Assembly (NCBI GenBank): GCA_016711875.1
Contig: JADJSD010000023.1
Location: 186,001-250,000, forward strand
DNA from: Betaproteobacteria bacterium
Lineage (GTDB): Bacteria; Pseudomonadota; Gammaproteobacteria; Burkholderiales; Usitatibacteraceae
Direction of reading: 5' to 3'
Length of the DNA: 64,000 nucleotides
Each line of letters starts with the position of its first letter. Position 1 is the stretch's first letter. The notes below the pieces were generated by a model. The model was not told the DNA's origin and searched no databases. It saw only the letters and a list, made by a program, of their open reading frames with translations. Of the stretch, positions 39,079 through 48,296 are shown one piece after another. The position numbers were made by a program, and so were the translations under genes.

Positions 39079-39944
39079 CGGGCCCTTACCTTTTCCCACA
39101 GCGCCGGCGCGATGACGAAATCCGGGTAGTCGCGCCGGAAAAGAGCGAGCGCCTCGTCGGCCTCGGCATGCCGGCCCGCCGCGCGCAGTTCCGCGATGCG
39201 CTCGAGCCGACTTTCGGGCGTGGGCGCAACGGCACCCTTCGCGACGCTCGCGCCCGCGGTTTCTCGCTTGGTGCGCATCGGTGCGGCGGATAGCGCGGCG
39301 GGTGCCGCTTCCGACGATGCGGTACGGGCCGAGTCGGCGGTTCCGGATGGCATGGCGGCCGGCCGTGACGGGGGCGGGGCCGCTGCCGGCGGCGCGGTGA
39401 TCGTCGTTGCGGGAGCGGGCGCTGCGGCGGGAGCGGGTGCTTTCGCTGCGGCTGCTGCGGGAGCCGGCGCGAACCGGGGTGCGACCTCGTTCGCGGCAGG
39501 CGCGGCTGGCGCCGGTGGCGCGATGCGCTCCGGAGCCTGGGCCGGAAACGCCGCCCGTGCCTCGTCGCGGATCGCCCCGGAGTCGGGCTTCCGGCTCGCC
39601 GGGGGCGCAGGCTTCGCGACCGCTTCCGCCATAGGTGCCTCGGCCTTCGCGGGCGGTTCCGCGGGCGCCTGCGCCACGGGATACTCCGCGCTGCCCGACG
39701 GGACCGGCGTGCCGTCCACGACCAGCGGCTTCTCGCGCTCGACGTGCAGCGCGACGCCGATGGAGAGCGCGAGCACGGCGGCGATGGACGCGGGAATGGC
39801 CCAGCGCCGGGTGGTGGAGGCGGGCTTCGCGGCCACCGCCCGCCGTGCGGCCGCGCGGATCGCGTCGTCGAGCGCGGGCGGCGGCTCGAGCGGCGGCAGG
39901 CCGCGGAAGGCGGCGCTCACCTTGTCGTCGCGCGGATCAGCCAT
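39075..39944 (-). CDS. Putative anti-sigma factor with Ala/Pro-rich periplasmic stalk
   Basis: This encodes 289 residues. A short cytoplasmic part (about 1-45) is followed by one membrane helix (WAIPASIAAVLALSIGVALHV), then about 150 residues very rich in Ala and Pro, and a C-terminal helical segment (SRLERIAELRAAGRHAEADEALALF) that looks like half of a TPR. The start overlaps the sigma factor gene end by 8 bases. Position and topology support anti-sigma function; no zinc-binding ZAS motif (His-x3-Cys-x2-Cys) is present, so the mode of sigma binding is unclear. Confidence 0.7.
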   Translation of the reverse strand: MADPRDDKVSAAFRGLPPLEPPPALDDAIRAAARRAVAAKPASTTRRWAIPASIAAVLALSIGVALHVEREKPLVVDGTPVPSGSAEYPVAQAPAEPPAKAEAPMAEAVAKPAPPASRKPDSGAIRDEARAAFPAQAPERIAPPAPAAPAANEVAPRFAPAPAAAAAKAPAPAAAPAPATTITAPPAAAPPPSRPAAMPSGTADSARTASSEAAPAALSAAPMRTKRETAGASVAKGAVAPTPESRLERIAELRAAGRHAEADEALALFRRDYPDFVIAPALWEKVRAR

Positions 39945-40491
39945 CGAGGGCCTCGCGGAGTTTCGCGGTGGCGTAGCGCACGCGGCTCTTCACGGCTTCC
40001 TCGCCCGTGCCGGTGGCCGCCGCGATCTCGGCAATGGAGAGCCCGGCCTCCTCCTTCATCACGAAGGCCTCGCGCTGCGCGGGCGGCAGCGCCTCGAAGG
40101 CGGCGACGAAGCGCGCCATGGCCTCGCGGGTGGCCACCTGGGCGAAGGGCTCGTCGCCGGGGTCGGAGGGCGGGTCGAAAGCGGGATCGTCTTCACCGCC
40201 ACCGTCCAGGGGCACGAGCGTGAGCCCCTTCTTCCGCCAGGTATCGACGAGGTGGTTGTGCGCGATGGCGTAGAGCCAGGTCGTGAACTTCGCACGCGGC
40301 TCGTAGCGGTGGCGCGCCTCGATGGCCTTCATCCACACCTCCTGGAACACCTCCTCGGCATCCGCCCGCGACGGGAGCGAGCGCGAGACGAAGCGGAACA
40401 CCGTGCCCCGGTGGCGGGCGTAGAGCCGGTCGAAAGCCCCGGCATCCCCCGCGGCGAAGGCGAGCATGAGTTGTTCGTCGGTCTCGGGCAC
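39937..40491 (-). CDS. ECF-type RNA polymerase sigma factor
   Basis: This encodes 184 residues. Region 2: FDRLYARHRGTVFRFVSRSL, ADAEEVFQEVWMKAIEA, FTTWLYAIAHNHLVDTWRKK. Region 4: FEALPPAQREAFVMKEEAGL and SIAEIAAATGTGEEAVKSRV. The linker between the regions is rich in Asp/Pro. First gene of a sigma/anti-sigma/membrane-protein operon; regulated genes cannot be deduced. Confidence 0.93.
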   Translation of the reverse strand: MPETDEQLMLAFAAGDAGAFDRLYARHRGTVFRFVSRSLPSRADAEEVFQEVWMKAIEARHRYEPRAKFTTWLYAIAHNHLVDTWRKKGLTLVPLDGGGEDDPAFDPPSDPGDEPFAQVATREAMARFVAAFEALPPAQREAFVMKEEAGLSIAEIAAATGTGEEAVKSRVRYATAKLREALDG

Positions 40492-40533
40492 GCGGGCAGT
40501 TTACGCCCCCGCGCCCGGTCGCGAACCCGAGGC

Positions 40534-41349
40534 TCAAGCGCCCGGCCGGGCGCCCCAGAGCGGATGGGCCGACACCGGGTCCGGCACGAAGCCGGGAAAC
40601 GCGTCGGGACGGCGCGGCGAGCGCGGCGGCGCGACGATTCCCATCGCGACGAGATTGGCGTGGCTGTCGTAGCGGATCGTGACCACCTCGGCCGGTTGTT
40701 CGCTCGCGCGCTCGAACTGCGTCCAGCGCACCACGTCACGCTCGCTGCGGCCGTGGCCGGTGCCCAGGGGGCTCTCGGCGGGCGCGGCCTTGGCGCGGGA
40801 TTCGTTCATCGCGCCGCCCGCGAGCGGGGCGGCGGGCGCTCGCGATGCCGGTGCCTCGTCCTTCGCGAAGGGCGGCGCCCGGAACGCTTCGACGGGGAGG
40901 GCCTTCCGCTTGAAGAGCGCAACGCCGATCACGCCCACGTCGTCCGGCCGGCCGGTGCGGGCGGCGTAGGAATCGGGCAGCGTGGTGAAGTAGAAGGCGG
41001 CGATCCGGTCGAGGCTCTTCCGCCAGCCCGCGACGTCGAGCGCCGCATGCGAGCCCACCACGTAACCTGACTGGGAGACCGATGCCGTCTGGCCGCTCAG
41101 CACGTTGACGCCGTCGATGGCCACCACCGCGAGCAGGTCCTCGCCGGCCGCATTGCGCACGCGCACCTGGTACTCGTTGCCCGGCTGGCCGGCCACGTAA
41201 GCCTGCCCCGCCTTCCAGTAGACGGGGAGTTCGCGGCCGGCGGTGCGGTCGTAGACGGTGATTTTCGCGAGGCCTCCGACGCCCTGGGCGGCGGCGGGCA
41301 GGACGGCGGCGGCGAGGACGGCGGCGGCGAGAAGGGTCAAGCGTTTCAT
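40534..41349 (-). CDS. Secreted protein of unknown function upstream of the ECF sigma gene
   Basis: This encodes 271 residues, started at MKRLTLLAAAVLAAAVLPAAAQ, a classic Sec signal peptide. The mature part opens with KITVYDRTAGRELPVYWKAG and has an all-beta pattern (NEYQVRVRNAAGEDLLAVVAIDGVNVL), resembling uncharacterised proteins that accompany ECF sigma operons. The C-terminal region is Ala/Pro-rich. It lies 42 bases upstream of the sigma gene on the same strand and is probably co-transcribed. Confidence 0.65.
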   Translation of the reverse strand: MKRLTLLAAAVLAAAVLPAAAQGVGGLAKITVYDRTAGRELPVYWKAGQAYVAGQPGNEYQVRVRNAAGEDLLAVVAIDGVNVLSGQTASVSQSGYVVGSHAALDVAGWRKSLDRIAAFYFTTLPDSYAARTGRPDDVGVIGVALFKRKALPVEAFRAPPFAKDEAPASRAPAAPLAGGAMNESRAKAAPAESPLGTGHGRSERDVVRWTQFERASEQPAEVVTIRYDSHANLVAMGIVAPPRSPRRPDAFPGFVPDPVSAHPLWGARPGA

Positions 41350-41659
41350 GGCGGCTCCTGGCGGGTGTCGGTCGCCGGAATGGCGCCGTTCATTCCGTGT
41401 AACGGGGCCGCGAGGCAAAAGGGTTTCGCGGGACATACCGGCGGGTCCGTTCGCGGCGGGCGCCCGTGGCCGATTCGGCTGGCCAATTCCGTTTGAACGC
41501 GAGAGGCACTCACTTGCCCGGGCTGTCCGGGATTCGCGGGACAGGCGGAGCGTTGCCGCTCCCCCGGGTCAAGGCGCATATTCCACACGGCGTTCGCGGA
41601 GCGGCAAGCAGACCGGCCCGCGAGCAGCCGCCACGATCGGGCATTGCCCAGGAGACACC
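41350..41659. other. 310-bp divergent intergenic region
   Basis: It separates the ECF-linked secreted protein (minus) from the protease (plus), so it should hold both promoters. A CAGGAGA ribosome site for the protease lies at about 41648-41654. No strong -35/-10 pair, no small ORF with a recognisable product and no RNA gene were seen. Confidence 0.5.
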
Positions 41660-44490
41660 ATGTCACGCACGATTTTCCCCGTCGCCCTCGCGCTCGCTCT
41701 CGCGGTGGGCATCGCCGGCGCCGCGCAATCCGCCGAGGTTCCGATGGCCGTGCACCCCGGCGCGAAGTCCGGTGGCCCGGAACGCGTGGAGTTCCTGCTG
41801 CCGGAGTCCGCCGCGCGCGACGTGAAACTCGGCTTTCCCGCCGCGCTGCGCGCGAAGTCCGCGGGCACCAAGCCGGAAGAACCCGCCAACCGGGTGGGCA
41901 TCTCCCGCCGCGCCGATCTCGACGCACTTCCCGCACAGGGCCTGGTGCCGGCCTGGACGGAGGCGGCCGGGGGTTTCGTCGCCCGGTTCACCGTGCGCTC
42001 CGAAGGCGCGCTCCGGCTTCGCGTGGCGGTCGTGGTGCCGTCCTCGGACGACGGCATGGAGATCCGCTTCGCGCCGGCCGGCGATGCGAACGCGCAGGTG
42101 CTCACCGCGCACTGGATCCGCGAGACCCATGGCGCGAACCCGGGACAGGTGTGGACGCCCTCGACACCGGGCGACACGCAGGTCGTGGAGCTCTTCGTGC
42201 CCGGCACCCGGCGTCCGACGGGCGACACGGGCCTCGTCCACGACGTCTCGCATCTTTTCGCCGATCCCTTCGTGCCCGCCTCCGCGGGCGGGCAGGCCAA
42301 GTTGCTCGAGTGCCACGTCAACTACTCGTGCTCGACGAACGCCGACCAGCTGAATGCCGGCCGCGCGGTGGCGCAGATGACCTACACGAAGGCCGACGGC
42401 AACTCGTACGTCTGCAGCGGCTCGCTCATCAACGACACCGGGGGCGTTCGCCGGTACTTCGCCACGGCCCATCACTGCATCAGCGCGGCGAGCGAGGCGT
42501 CGAGCCTCCAGCTCGGCTGGTTCTTCGAGCAGCCCTGCGGGGAACGGGCAACGTGCCGGGTTTCACGACTTCCCAGGGATCGCGCCTGCTGCGCGCCAAC
42601 TTCGAGAACGACTTCACGCTGCTCGAGATCACCGGCACGATTCCCGCGGGCACGGTCCTGCTCGGCTGGAGCAGCACGCCGATGCCGAGCGGAACCGCGA
42701 CCTTCGGGATCCACCACCCGGCCGGCGCGCGCAAGGCCCTCTCGAACGGGTCGTCGACGGGCAAGATCCCGGTGTCCTTCGGGGAAGGAGCGAACGTCTA
42801 CCGCGTGTCGGCCAACCGGATCCTCTGGCAGTCGGGCATCACCGAGGGCGGCTCCAGCGGCTCGCCGATCCTCTCGGGCGCGGGAACCCTGCGCGGCACG
42901 CTGAGCGCCGGGCCGCGCAACCAGTCCTGCAGCGGCACCCGCGAGTCCTACTACTCCGACTTCTCGCTGGCCTATCCGCTCGTCCAGCAATGGCTCAGCC
43001 CGAGCGCCGCCGCGGCCGACGACTATCCGAATACCGCCACGGCCGCCGTCGCGACGACGGCGTATGACAACGCGTTCCTCAAGGTGCGCCTCGAATCGGG
43101 AACCGACCAGGACTGGTTCAAGTTCACGTTTCCGCAGGCCGGCGTCTGGATCCTGTACACCACGCCCGAGCCCGGCCAGGCGGCGGTCGATACGTTCGGC
43201 CGCATCTACGCGAGCGACGGCACGACGCTCCTGCAGGACAACGACGACGATCCGGCCGGGGCCTTCGGCACCAACTTCGCGTTCTACCTCAACGTGTCGG
43301 CGCCGGGCACTTTCTATCTCCAGGTCACGGGCTTCCAGGGCGCGACGGGGAGCTTCGAGCTCAACTCGATCTACGACCCGACCGACGACCACAGCGATCT
43401 CGCGTTCCTGGGCACGCCGATCGCCCTCGGCCAGAGCCGGTCCGGGACGATCGAATCGGGTGGGGACAGCGACTACTTCATCCTCGACATGGCGCAGGCC
43501 GGCGCCCTCACGCTCACGTCCTCCGGATCGACGGACGTGGTCGGCGTGCTTCGCAACGCGCAGCAGCAGGTCGTCGCCTTCAACGACGACGCGTCGGCCT
43601 CGGAGCGCAATTTCCGCCTCGCCGCCAACGTGAGCGCGGGACGCTACTACCTGCAGGTCGCCGGGTACGACGTCCAGACGACCGGCGCCTATTCCGTGAC
43701 GGCGAGCCTCGCCTCGGCGGCCGGGCCCAACTACACCGGCCTCTGGTGGATCCCGGCGGAAAGCGGCTGGGGCATCAACACCAATCACCAGGGCGACGTG
43801 CTCTTCGCCACGCTCTTCACCTACGCGACCGACGGCGAGGCGCTCTGGCTCGTCGCGAGCAACCTCGCGCGCCAGCCGGACGGCTCGTTCACCGGGCAGC
43901 TCTTCCGCACGCGCGGCCCGGCGTATTTCTCCGCGCCGTGGAACCCGGCGGCCGTCACGGCGACGTCGGTGGGCACGATGACCTGGCGCTTCGGCAGCAC
44001 CACGAGCGCGCAACTCGTCTACACCTACGAGGGCCGCACCGTCACGAAGAACGTGGTTCGCCAGGATTTCGCCTCGCCCGTGCCGACCTGCTCGCCGACC
44101 ACGGCCTCGCGCGCCACCGAGACCAACTACCAGGACCTCTGGTGGGGCGGCGCCTCGGAGAGCGGCTGGGGCGTCAACTTCACGCACCAGGGCACGGCGA
44201 TCTTCGGCACGCTCTTCAACTACGACGGCGCCGGCCGCGACCTCTGGCTCTTCTCCGCGATGACGCGGCAGGGTGACGGGTCCTTCAACGGCCTCATGTA
44301 CTACGCCAACGGCCCGGCCTACTTCACGCAGCCGTGGACGACGATCCGCACGACGGAGGTGGGCGCCATGACCTTCCGTCCGACCTCGGGCGATCGCGGC
44401 ACGCTCACCTACAACGTGGGGAACACGCAGGTCGTGAAGAGCGTCTCGCGGCAGGACTTCGGCCTCGCGAACCGGCCCGTCTGCCGTTAG
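41660..44490 (+). pseudogene. Secreted trypsin-like serine protease with PPC domains and two C-terminal repeats, frameshifted
   Basis: Two frames make one protein of about 943 residues. Frame 1 runs from ATG 41660 (signal peptide MSRTIFPVALALALAVGIAG) through the catalytic His in RYFATAHHC to FFEQPCG. The remainder continues in another frame from about 42540 (TGNVPGFTTSQGSRLLRANF), with the Asp in ENDFTLLEI and the Ser in GGSSGSPIL. One extra G in the G-run 42539-42542 would join them cleanly (CGGTGNV). Downstream: two bacterial pre-peptidase C-terminal (PPC) domains (about 43015-43385 and 43386-43710). Then come two copies of a repeat starting NYTGLWWIPAESGWG and NYQDLWWGGASESGWG. Lysyl-endopeptidase-like; whether the frameshift is real is open. 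Confidence 0.8.
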
Positions 44491-44507
44491 CGCCGCTTCG
44501 CGGAAAG

Positions 44508-44535
44508 AAAAAGGGCGCCCGTGGGCGCCCTTTTT
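44508..44535. terminator. Bidirectional intrinsic terminator
   Basis: A 13-bp perfect stem (44508-44520 with 44523-44535) carries GGGCGCCC at its core, a 2-base loop, five A before and five T after. It terminates the protease gene on the plus strand and ppiC (ending at 44560) on the minus strand. Confidence 0.9.
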
Positions 44536-44559
44536 CGTGAAGCGTGAAGGGTGAAGCGG

Positions 44560-45402
44560 CTAGCGCTCCTCCACCTTCGCCTTGCCGCGCAGGTCCATGA
44601 CCAGCTTCTGGATCTGCTGCTGCTGCGCGCGCTGGCGGAACTGCTCCTTCAGCTCGTCGAAGGCCGGCACCTTCAGGGGGCGCACGTCGTCCAGCTTGAT
44701 CACGTGGTAGCCGAAGTCCGTCTTCACCGGGGCCTTGGTCGTCTCGCCCTTCTTCAGCGCGGCGAGGGCGTCGGAGAACGGCTTCACGTAACGGGCGCCG
44801 GGGCCCCAGTCGAGGTCGCCGCCGTTGTCCTTGGAGCCGGGGTCCTTCGACTTGTCCTTCGCGAGCTTCGCGAAATCACCGCCTTTGCCGAGCTCTGCGA
44901 TGATGGCCTTCGCGTCGTCTTCCTTGTCGACGAGGATGTGGCGGGCCTTGTACTCGTTCTCGCCCATGGACTTCTTGAATTCCTCGTACTGCTTCTGCAG
45001 GTCGGCGTCGGTGATCGGGTTGGCCTTCACCTCGCTCTCGAAGAGCGCGCGAACGAGGACGGCCTGGCGGGCCATTTCGATCTGCGCGGCGACCTCGCTG
45101 CTCTTGTCCAGGCCTCGCTTGGTGGCGGCCTGCACGAGCACCTCGCGGTTCACGAGTTCTTCCTTGACCGCCTGGCGGCGCTCCGCCGTGTCCGGCTGGC
45201 CGGTCGCGGTGAGTTCCTTGTTCATCGCGTCGATGCGCGACTGCGGGATGGTGACGCCGTTCACGACGAGCTTGCCGCCGGCGGATTTCTCGGCGGCGGC
45301 CTTCTTGGCGGGCGCCTTCTCGGCCTTGTCCTGGGCGACGGCGCCGAAGGCGACGGTGCCCGCGACGAGGGCGGCGGCGAGGGTCTTCAGGGTGGCATGC
45401 AT
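44560..45402 (-). CDS. PpiC/SurA-type peptidyl-prolyl isomerase, periplasmic
   Basis: This encodes 280 residues. Signal peptide MHATLKTLAAALVAGTVAFGAVAQ, a Lys/Ala linker, a SurA-N-like helical chaperone part (SRIDAMNKELTATGQPDTAE onward), then the parvulin domain: YKARHILVDKEDDAKAIIAE, FAKLAKDKSKDPGSKDNGGDL, VKTDFGYHVIKLDDVRP. It assists folding of exported proteins. Last gene of the yciB-yciI-bolA-ppiC run, a conserved betaproteobacterial arrangement. Terminated by the hairpin at 44508-44535. Confidence 0.93.
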   Translation of the reverse strand: MHATLKTLAAALVAGTVAFGAVAQDKAEKAPAKKAAAEKSAGGKLVVNGVTIPQSRIDAMNKELTATGQPDTAERRQAVKEELVNREVLVQAATKRGLDKSSEVAAQIEMARQAVLVRALFESEVKANPITDADLQKQYEEFKKSMGENEYKARHILVDKEDDAKAIIAELGKGGDFAKLAKDKSKDPGSKDNGGDLDWGPGARYVKPFSDALAALKKGETTKAPVKTDFGYHVIKLDDVRPLKVPAFDELKEQFRQRAQQQQIQKLVMDLRGKAKVEER

Positions 45403-45442
45403 GGGGAATTCCTTCTTCTAGGGTTCGTAGACGGCTTGGGGT

Positions 45443-45697
45443 TCAGGACGGTTCGGGCGTTGAGGCCTCGATCTTCAGGGCATGGATGTCGCGTTTCATG
45501 AGGTCGCCCAGGGCCTCATAAACCATTCGATGCCTCGCGACGGGGGACTTGCCCCGGAAGGCTTCCGAAACGATGACGAGCTGCCAGTGGGCGCCGGTGG
45601 CGCCATGACCGACGTGCAGGTGGTCCTCGTCGACGAGGTCCACCCGGACGGGAGCGAGCGCGGCGAGGCGCTCGCGGATGGCCCACTCGAGTTCCAC
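45443..45697 (-). CDS. BolA-family protein
   Basis: This encodes 84 residues from a GTG that shares its first base with the stop of the yciI-like gene. The BolA fold is visible: EWAIRERLAALAPVRVDLVD, DEDHLHVGHGATGAHWQLVI, FRGKSPVARHRMVYEAL and the end DIHALKIEAS, which is diagnostic. BolA proteins act with monothiol glutaredoxins in iron-sulfur trafficking and stress. Confidence 0.9.
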   Translation of the reverse strand: MELEWAIRERLAALAPVRVDLVDEDHLHVGHGATGAHWQLVIVSEAFRGKSPVARHRMVYEALGDLMKRDIHALKIEASTPEPS

Positions 45698-46032
45698 TAG
45701 GGCAGCACTTTCTTGAAGGGTTTCACCGTGACCTTGGCGTAGACGCCCGCGGCCACGTAGGGATCCTCGCTCGCCCAGGCGATCGCGAGTTCGCGCGAAT
45801 CGAATTCCGCCACGACGAGCGAGCCGGAAAAACCCGCCGGGCCGGGGTCGTTCGAGTCGATGAGCGGGTGCGGGCCGGCGAGCACCAGGCGGCCTTCGGC
45901 CTTCAGGGCCTCGAGGCGGGCGATGTGCGACGGGCGCGCGCCGACACGGCGCTGCAGGGAGCCGGGGGCGTCTTCGGAGAGGATCGCGTAGAGAATTTTG
46001 TTTTCCTTGTTGACGGCTCGTTCCTCGACCAC
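45697..46032 (-). CDS. YciI-family protein
   Basis: This encodes 111 residues. The YciI ferredoxin-like fold shows as ILYAILSEDAPGSLQRRVGAR, HIARLEALKAEGRLVLAGPH, FSGSLVVAEFDSRELAIAW and EDPYVAAGVYAKVTVKPFKK. The conserved His and Asp of the family are present (HIARL; EDPY). Lies 6 bases after yciB and is coupled to bolA. Function not established. Confidence 0.9.
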   Translation of the reverse strand: MVEERAVNKENKILYAILSEDAPGSLQRRVGARPSHIARLEALKAEGRLVLAGPHPLIDSNDPGPAGFSGSLVVAEFDSRELAIAWASEDPYVAAGVYAKVTVKPFKKVLP

Positions 46033-46038
46033 GGTCTG

Positions 46039-46626
46039 TCAGGTCTTGGTCGTATCGGCCACGGGTGCCGCGGCGGTTTCGGGTTTCGCTTCCTCGTCCG
46101 GCAGGTACTTGGCGATCCAGAAGGCCTGGGCGACCACGAAGAGCAGCATGAGGCCCATGCCGCCGAAGAGCTTGAAATTGACCCAGGTGTCGGTGTCGAA
46201 GTTGTAGGCCACCCAGAGGTTCAGCGTGCCCTTGGCCAGGAAGAAGAGGCCCCAGGCGACGCAGAGCTTGGTCCAGGCCGACTCGGGCATCGAGATTCCC
46301 TCGGACATCACGGCCTTCACGAGGTTCGTGCGAAAGGCGAGGCCGCCGAGAAAAACGAGGCCCGCGAGCCAATAGAGGACCGTCGGCTTCCACTTGATGA
46401 AGGTCTCGTCGCGCAGGAAGAGCGTCGCGCCCCCGAAGAGCACGATGATGACGAGGCTCATCCACTGCATGTTCGACACCTTGCGCCCCTTGAGGAGCAC
46501 CCAGCCCACCTGGGCGACGGACGCGGCGATGGCGACGGCCGTGGCCACGTAGATGCCCTGGAACTTGAAGGCGACGAAGAAGAGGATGACCGGGAAAAGG
46601 TCGAAGAGCAGCTTCAAGAAGGACAA
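46039..46626 (-). CDS. yciB: YciB (IspZ-like) inner-membrane septation protein
   Basis: This encodes 195 residues, five membrane helices. Starts FLKLLFDLFPVILFFVAFKF, with the family motifs GATLFLRDETFIKWKPTVLYW and WGLFFLAKGTLNLWVAYNF. Involved in cell-envelope synthesis and septum integrity. First gene of the operon with yciI-like, bolA and ppiC. Confidence 0.94.
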   Translation of the reverse strand: MSFLKLLFDLFPVILFFVAFKFQGIYVATAVAIAASVAQVGWVLLKGRKVSNMQWMSLVIIVLFGGATLFLRDETFIKWKPTVLYWLAGLVFLGGLAFRTNLVKAVMSEGISMPESAWTKLCVAWGLFFLAKGTLNLWVAYNFDTDTWVNFKLFGGMGLMLLFVVAQAFWIAKYLPDEEAKPETAAAPVADTTKT

Positions 46627-46661
46627 AAGCCTCGGAAAATCAATCCGCTATTTTCGCCCAT

Positions 46662-47387
46662 TCAGCGGGCGGCTGTCCATTTGAGGTGTCGCGCCTCGAT
46701 TCGTTCGCGCACGGACGGCGCGATTCCGGGGGCCAGGGCGAGAGCGAGCGCTTCCGCGTAGAAGCCGGCGCGCTCGTCCGGCAGCGCGCCGTCCAGGGCG
46801 TCGAAGGCGAAGTCCATGAGGGCCGGGTCCTCGGTCCGGATGGCCGTGATGGCGAGGTTGGCGTGCAGGACGCGCCAGGGCCGCTCGGGGTTGGATCGTT
46901 CCAGGTCCGGCGCGAGCCGGGGGGCCAGGTGGGTCGCGACCCCCTGCATCAGCTCGGCAACCGCCGAGAGCTCGGATTTCGTCCGGGCGCCGTTGGCCCG
47001 GATCGCGAGGGCGTTGACGACCGGTTCGGGAGCGGCGATCGGAACTTCGTGGCGGATGGCCCACAGGGCGGTTCCCAGCACGAAATCCGCGTTTTCCGCA
47101 GCGAGCGCGGCATCCCCGGCCCGAAGCGCCTCGGCCTCCACATGGGCGAGGTCGGCAAGGAGCGCCGCCACCAGTTCTTCCGTCCCTTCGAGGCCGAGCC
47201 GGCCCGTGCCGCCCACCTGCCGGTCGAGGGTGAGGAGCGTATCGAGCCCCCGCCGGGAACGGTCCAGTCGGGGCTCGAGGACGGGTGCGCAGGCGAGCGC
47301 GCGCGCCCGGAAGGCGGGAAGCCGGTCGAGCAAGGTGCCGGTCGCGTCGCGGCCGGCGTCGATGAAGGCGATGGGGCGGGATTCCAA
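46662..47387 (-). CDS. Helical protein of unknown function
   Basis: This encodes 241 residues, Ala/Leu-rich and predicted mainly helical (LERSNPERPWRVLHANLAIT, DALPDERAGFYAEALALALA-like segments). No signal peptide and no recognised family. It lies 35 bases upstream of yciB on the same strand and divergent from the PHP gene. A competing plus-strand ORF covers the same DNA but has no protein-like composition; this strand was preferred for its regular hydrophobic pattern and operon fit. Confidence 0.55.
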   Translation of the reverse strand: MESRPIAFIDAGRDATGTLLDRLPAFRARALACAPVLEPRLDRSRRGLDTLLTLDRQVGGTGRLGLEGTEELVAALLADLAHVEAEALRAGDAALAAENADFVLGTALWAIRHEVPIAAPEPVVNALAIRANGARTKSELSAVAELMQGVATHLAPRLAPDLERSNPERPWRVLHANLAITAIRTEDPALMDFAFDALDGALPDERAGFYAEALALALAPGIAPSVRERIEARHLKWTAAR

Positions 47388-47424
47388 GGGGGGCGGTGCC
47401 GGGGCGGGAAAAGTCGAATTCTGC

Positions 47425-47430
47425 TATAAT
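47425..47430 (+). promoter_or_regulatory. -10 element of the PHP-domain gene
   Basis: A TATAAT lies in an A/T-rich island between the divergent unknown gene and the PHP gene. The expected start site (about 47437) coincides with an in-frame TTG at 47436; the preferred TTG at 47460 would leave a leader of about 23 bases without a ribosome site. Confidence 0.5.
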
Positions 47431-47459
47431 TTCAATTGCTTCCTCAAACTTTTCCGCGT

Positions 47460-48296
47460 TTGGACAACTTCGACCTCCACAACCATTCGACCGCATCGGA
47501 CGGGCTTCTCACGCCGTCGCAGTTGATGGAACTGGGCGCGCGCCTCGGCGTGGACGCCCTCGCGCTCACGGACCACGACACGATCGAGGGCCTCGAAGAG
47601 GCTGCTGCGGCCGCGAAGCGAGTGGGCATCGGATTCGTGACCGGCGTGGAAATCTCCGTCACCTGGGGCGAGACGACGCTGCATGTCGTGGGCCTCGGAA
47701 TCGATCCCGATTCGGCTCCGCTTCGCCAGGGGTTGCAGTCGGTGCGGGACGGCCGCTGGGGCCGGGCCCAGCTGATGGCCGACAAGCTCACGGCCCTGGG
47801 AATCCCGGGCACGCTCGAGGCCGCGCTGGAACTGGCGGGCAGCGAGAATCGCCTGAGCCGCACGCACTTCGCCCGGCACCTGGCCGACCGCGGCGCCGTG
47901 CGGGACACGCAGGCGGCGTTCGACAAGTACCTGGCGAAGGGCAAGAACGCCTTCGTCGCCCACCAGTGGGCCACCCTCGAGGACGCGGTCGGCTGGATCG
48001 TCGCGGCGGGCGGCATCCCGGTGCTCGCGCACCCGGGGCGCTATGGACTCAAGCCCCTCGCTCGTGCGACCCTTCTGGAATCGTTCAAAAGCCTCGGTGG
48101 CGAGGCGATCGAGGTGGTGACGGGCAGTCACCGTCCCGAGGAGTACGCCACCTGGCGACGCGTGGCCGAGGAATACGGTTTCATGGCCTCCCGCGGCGCC
48201 GATTACCACGGGCCGGGCGAAAGCCCGGTGGAGCCGGGGCGGCTGCCGCCGCTTCCCGCGACGCTCACCCCCGTGTGGACCCGGTGGGCGCACTAG
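47460..48296 (+). CDS. PHP-domain phosphoesterase (3',5'-nucleoside bisphosphate phosphatase-like)
   Basis: This encodes 278 residues from TTG at 47460 (DNFDLHNHSTASDG, matching the usual beginning of the family); TTG at 47436 would add 8 residues. PHP metal motifs: DLHNHSTASDG, LTDHDTIEGLEEA, FVTGVEISVTW, GIPVLAHPGRYG and ASRGADYHGPGE. The length and motifs fit YciV/RnmAM, which removes the 3' phosphate of 3',5'-bisphosphonucleotides and trims RNA 5' ends. First gene of a conserved run to rluB. Confidence 0.92.
   Translation: MDNFDLHNHSTASDGLLTPSQLMELGARLGVDALALTDHDTIEGLEEAAAAAKRVGIGFVTGVEISVTWGETTLHVVGLGIDPDSAPLRQGLQSVRDGRWGRAQLMADKLTALGIPGTLEAALELAGSENRLSRTHFARHLADRGAVRDTQAAFDKYLAKGKNAFVAHQWATLEDAVGWIVAAGGIPVLAHPGRYGLKPLARATLLESFKSLGGEAIEVVTGSHRPEEYATWRRVAEEYGFMASRGADYHGPGESPVEPGRLPPLPATLTPVWTRWAH

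Noticed and set aside
46686..47429. 247-residue plus-strand ORF
   Set aside because: It competes with the minus-strand gene 46662-47387, has Gly/Arg-rich shadow composition and no ribosome site or partner gene.
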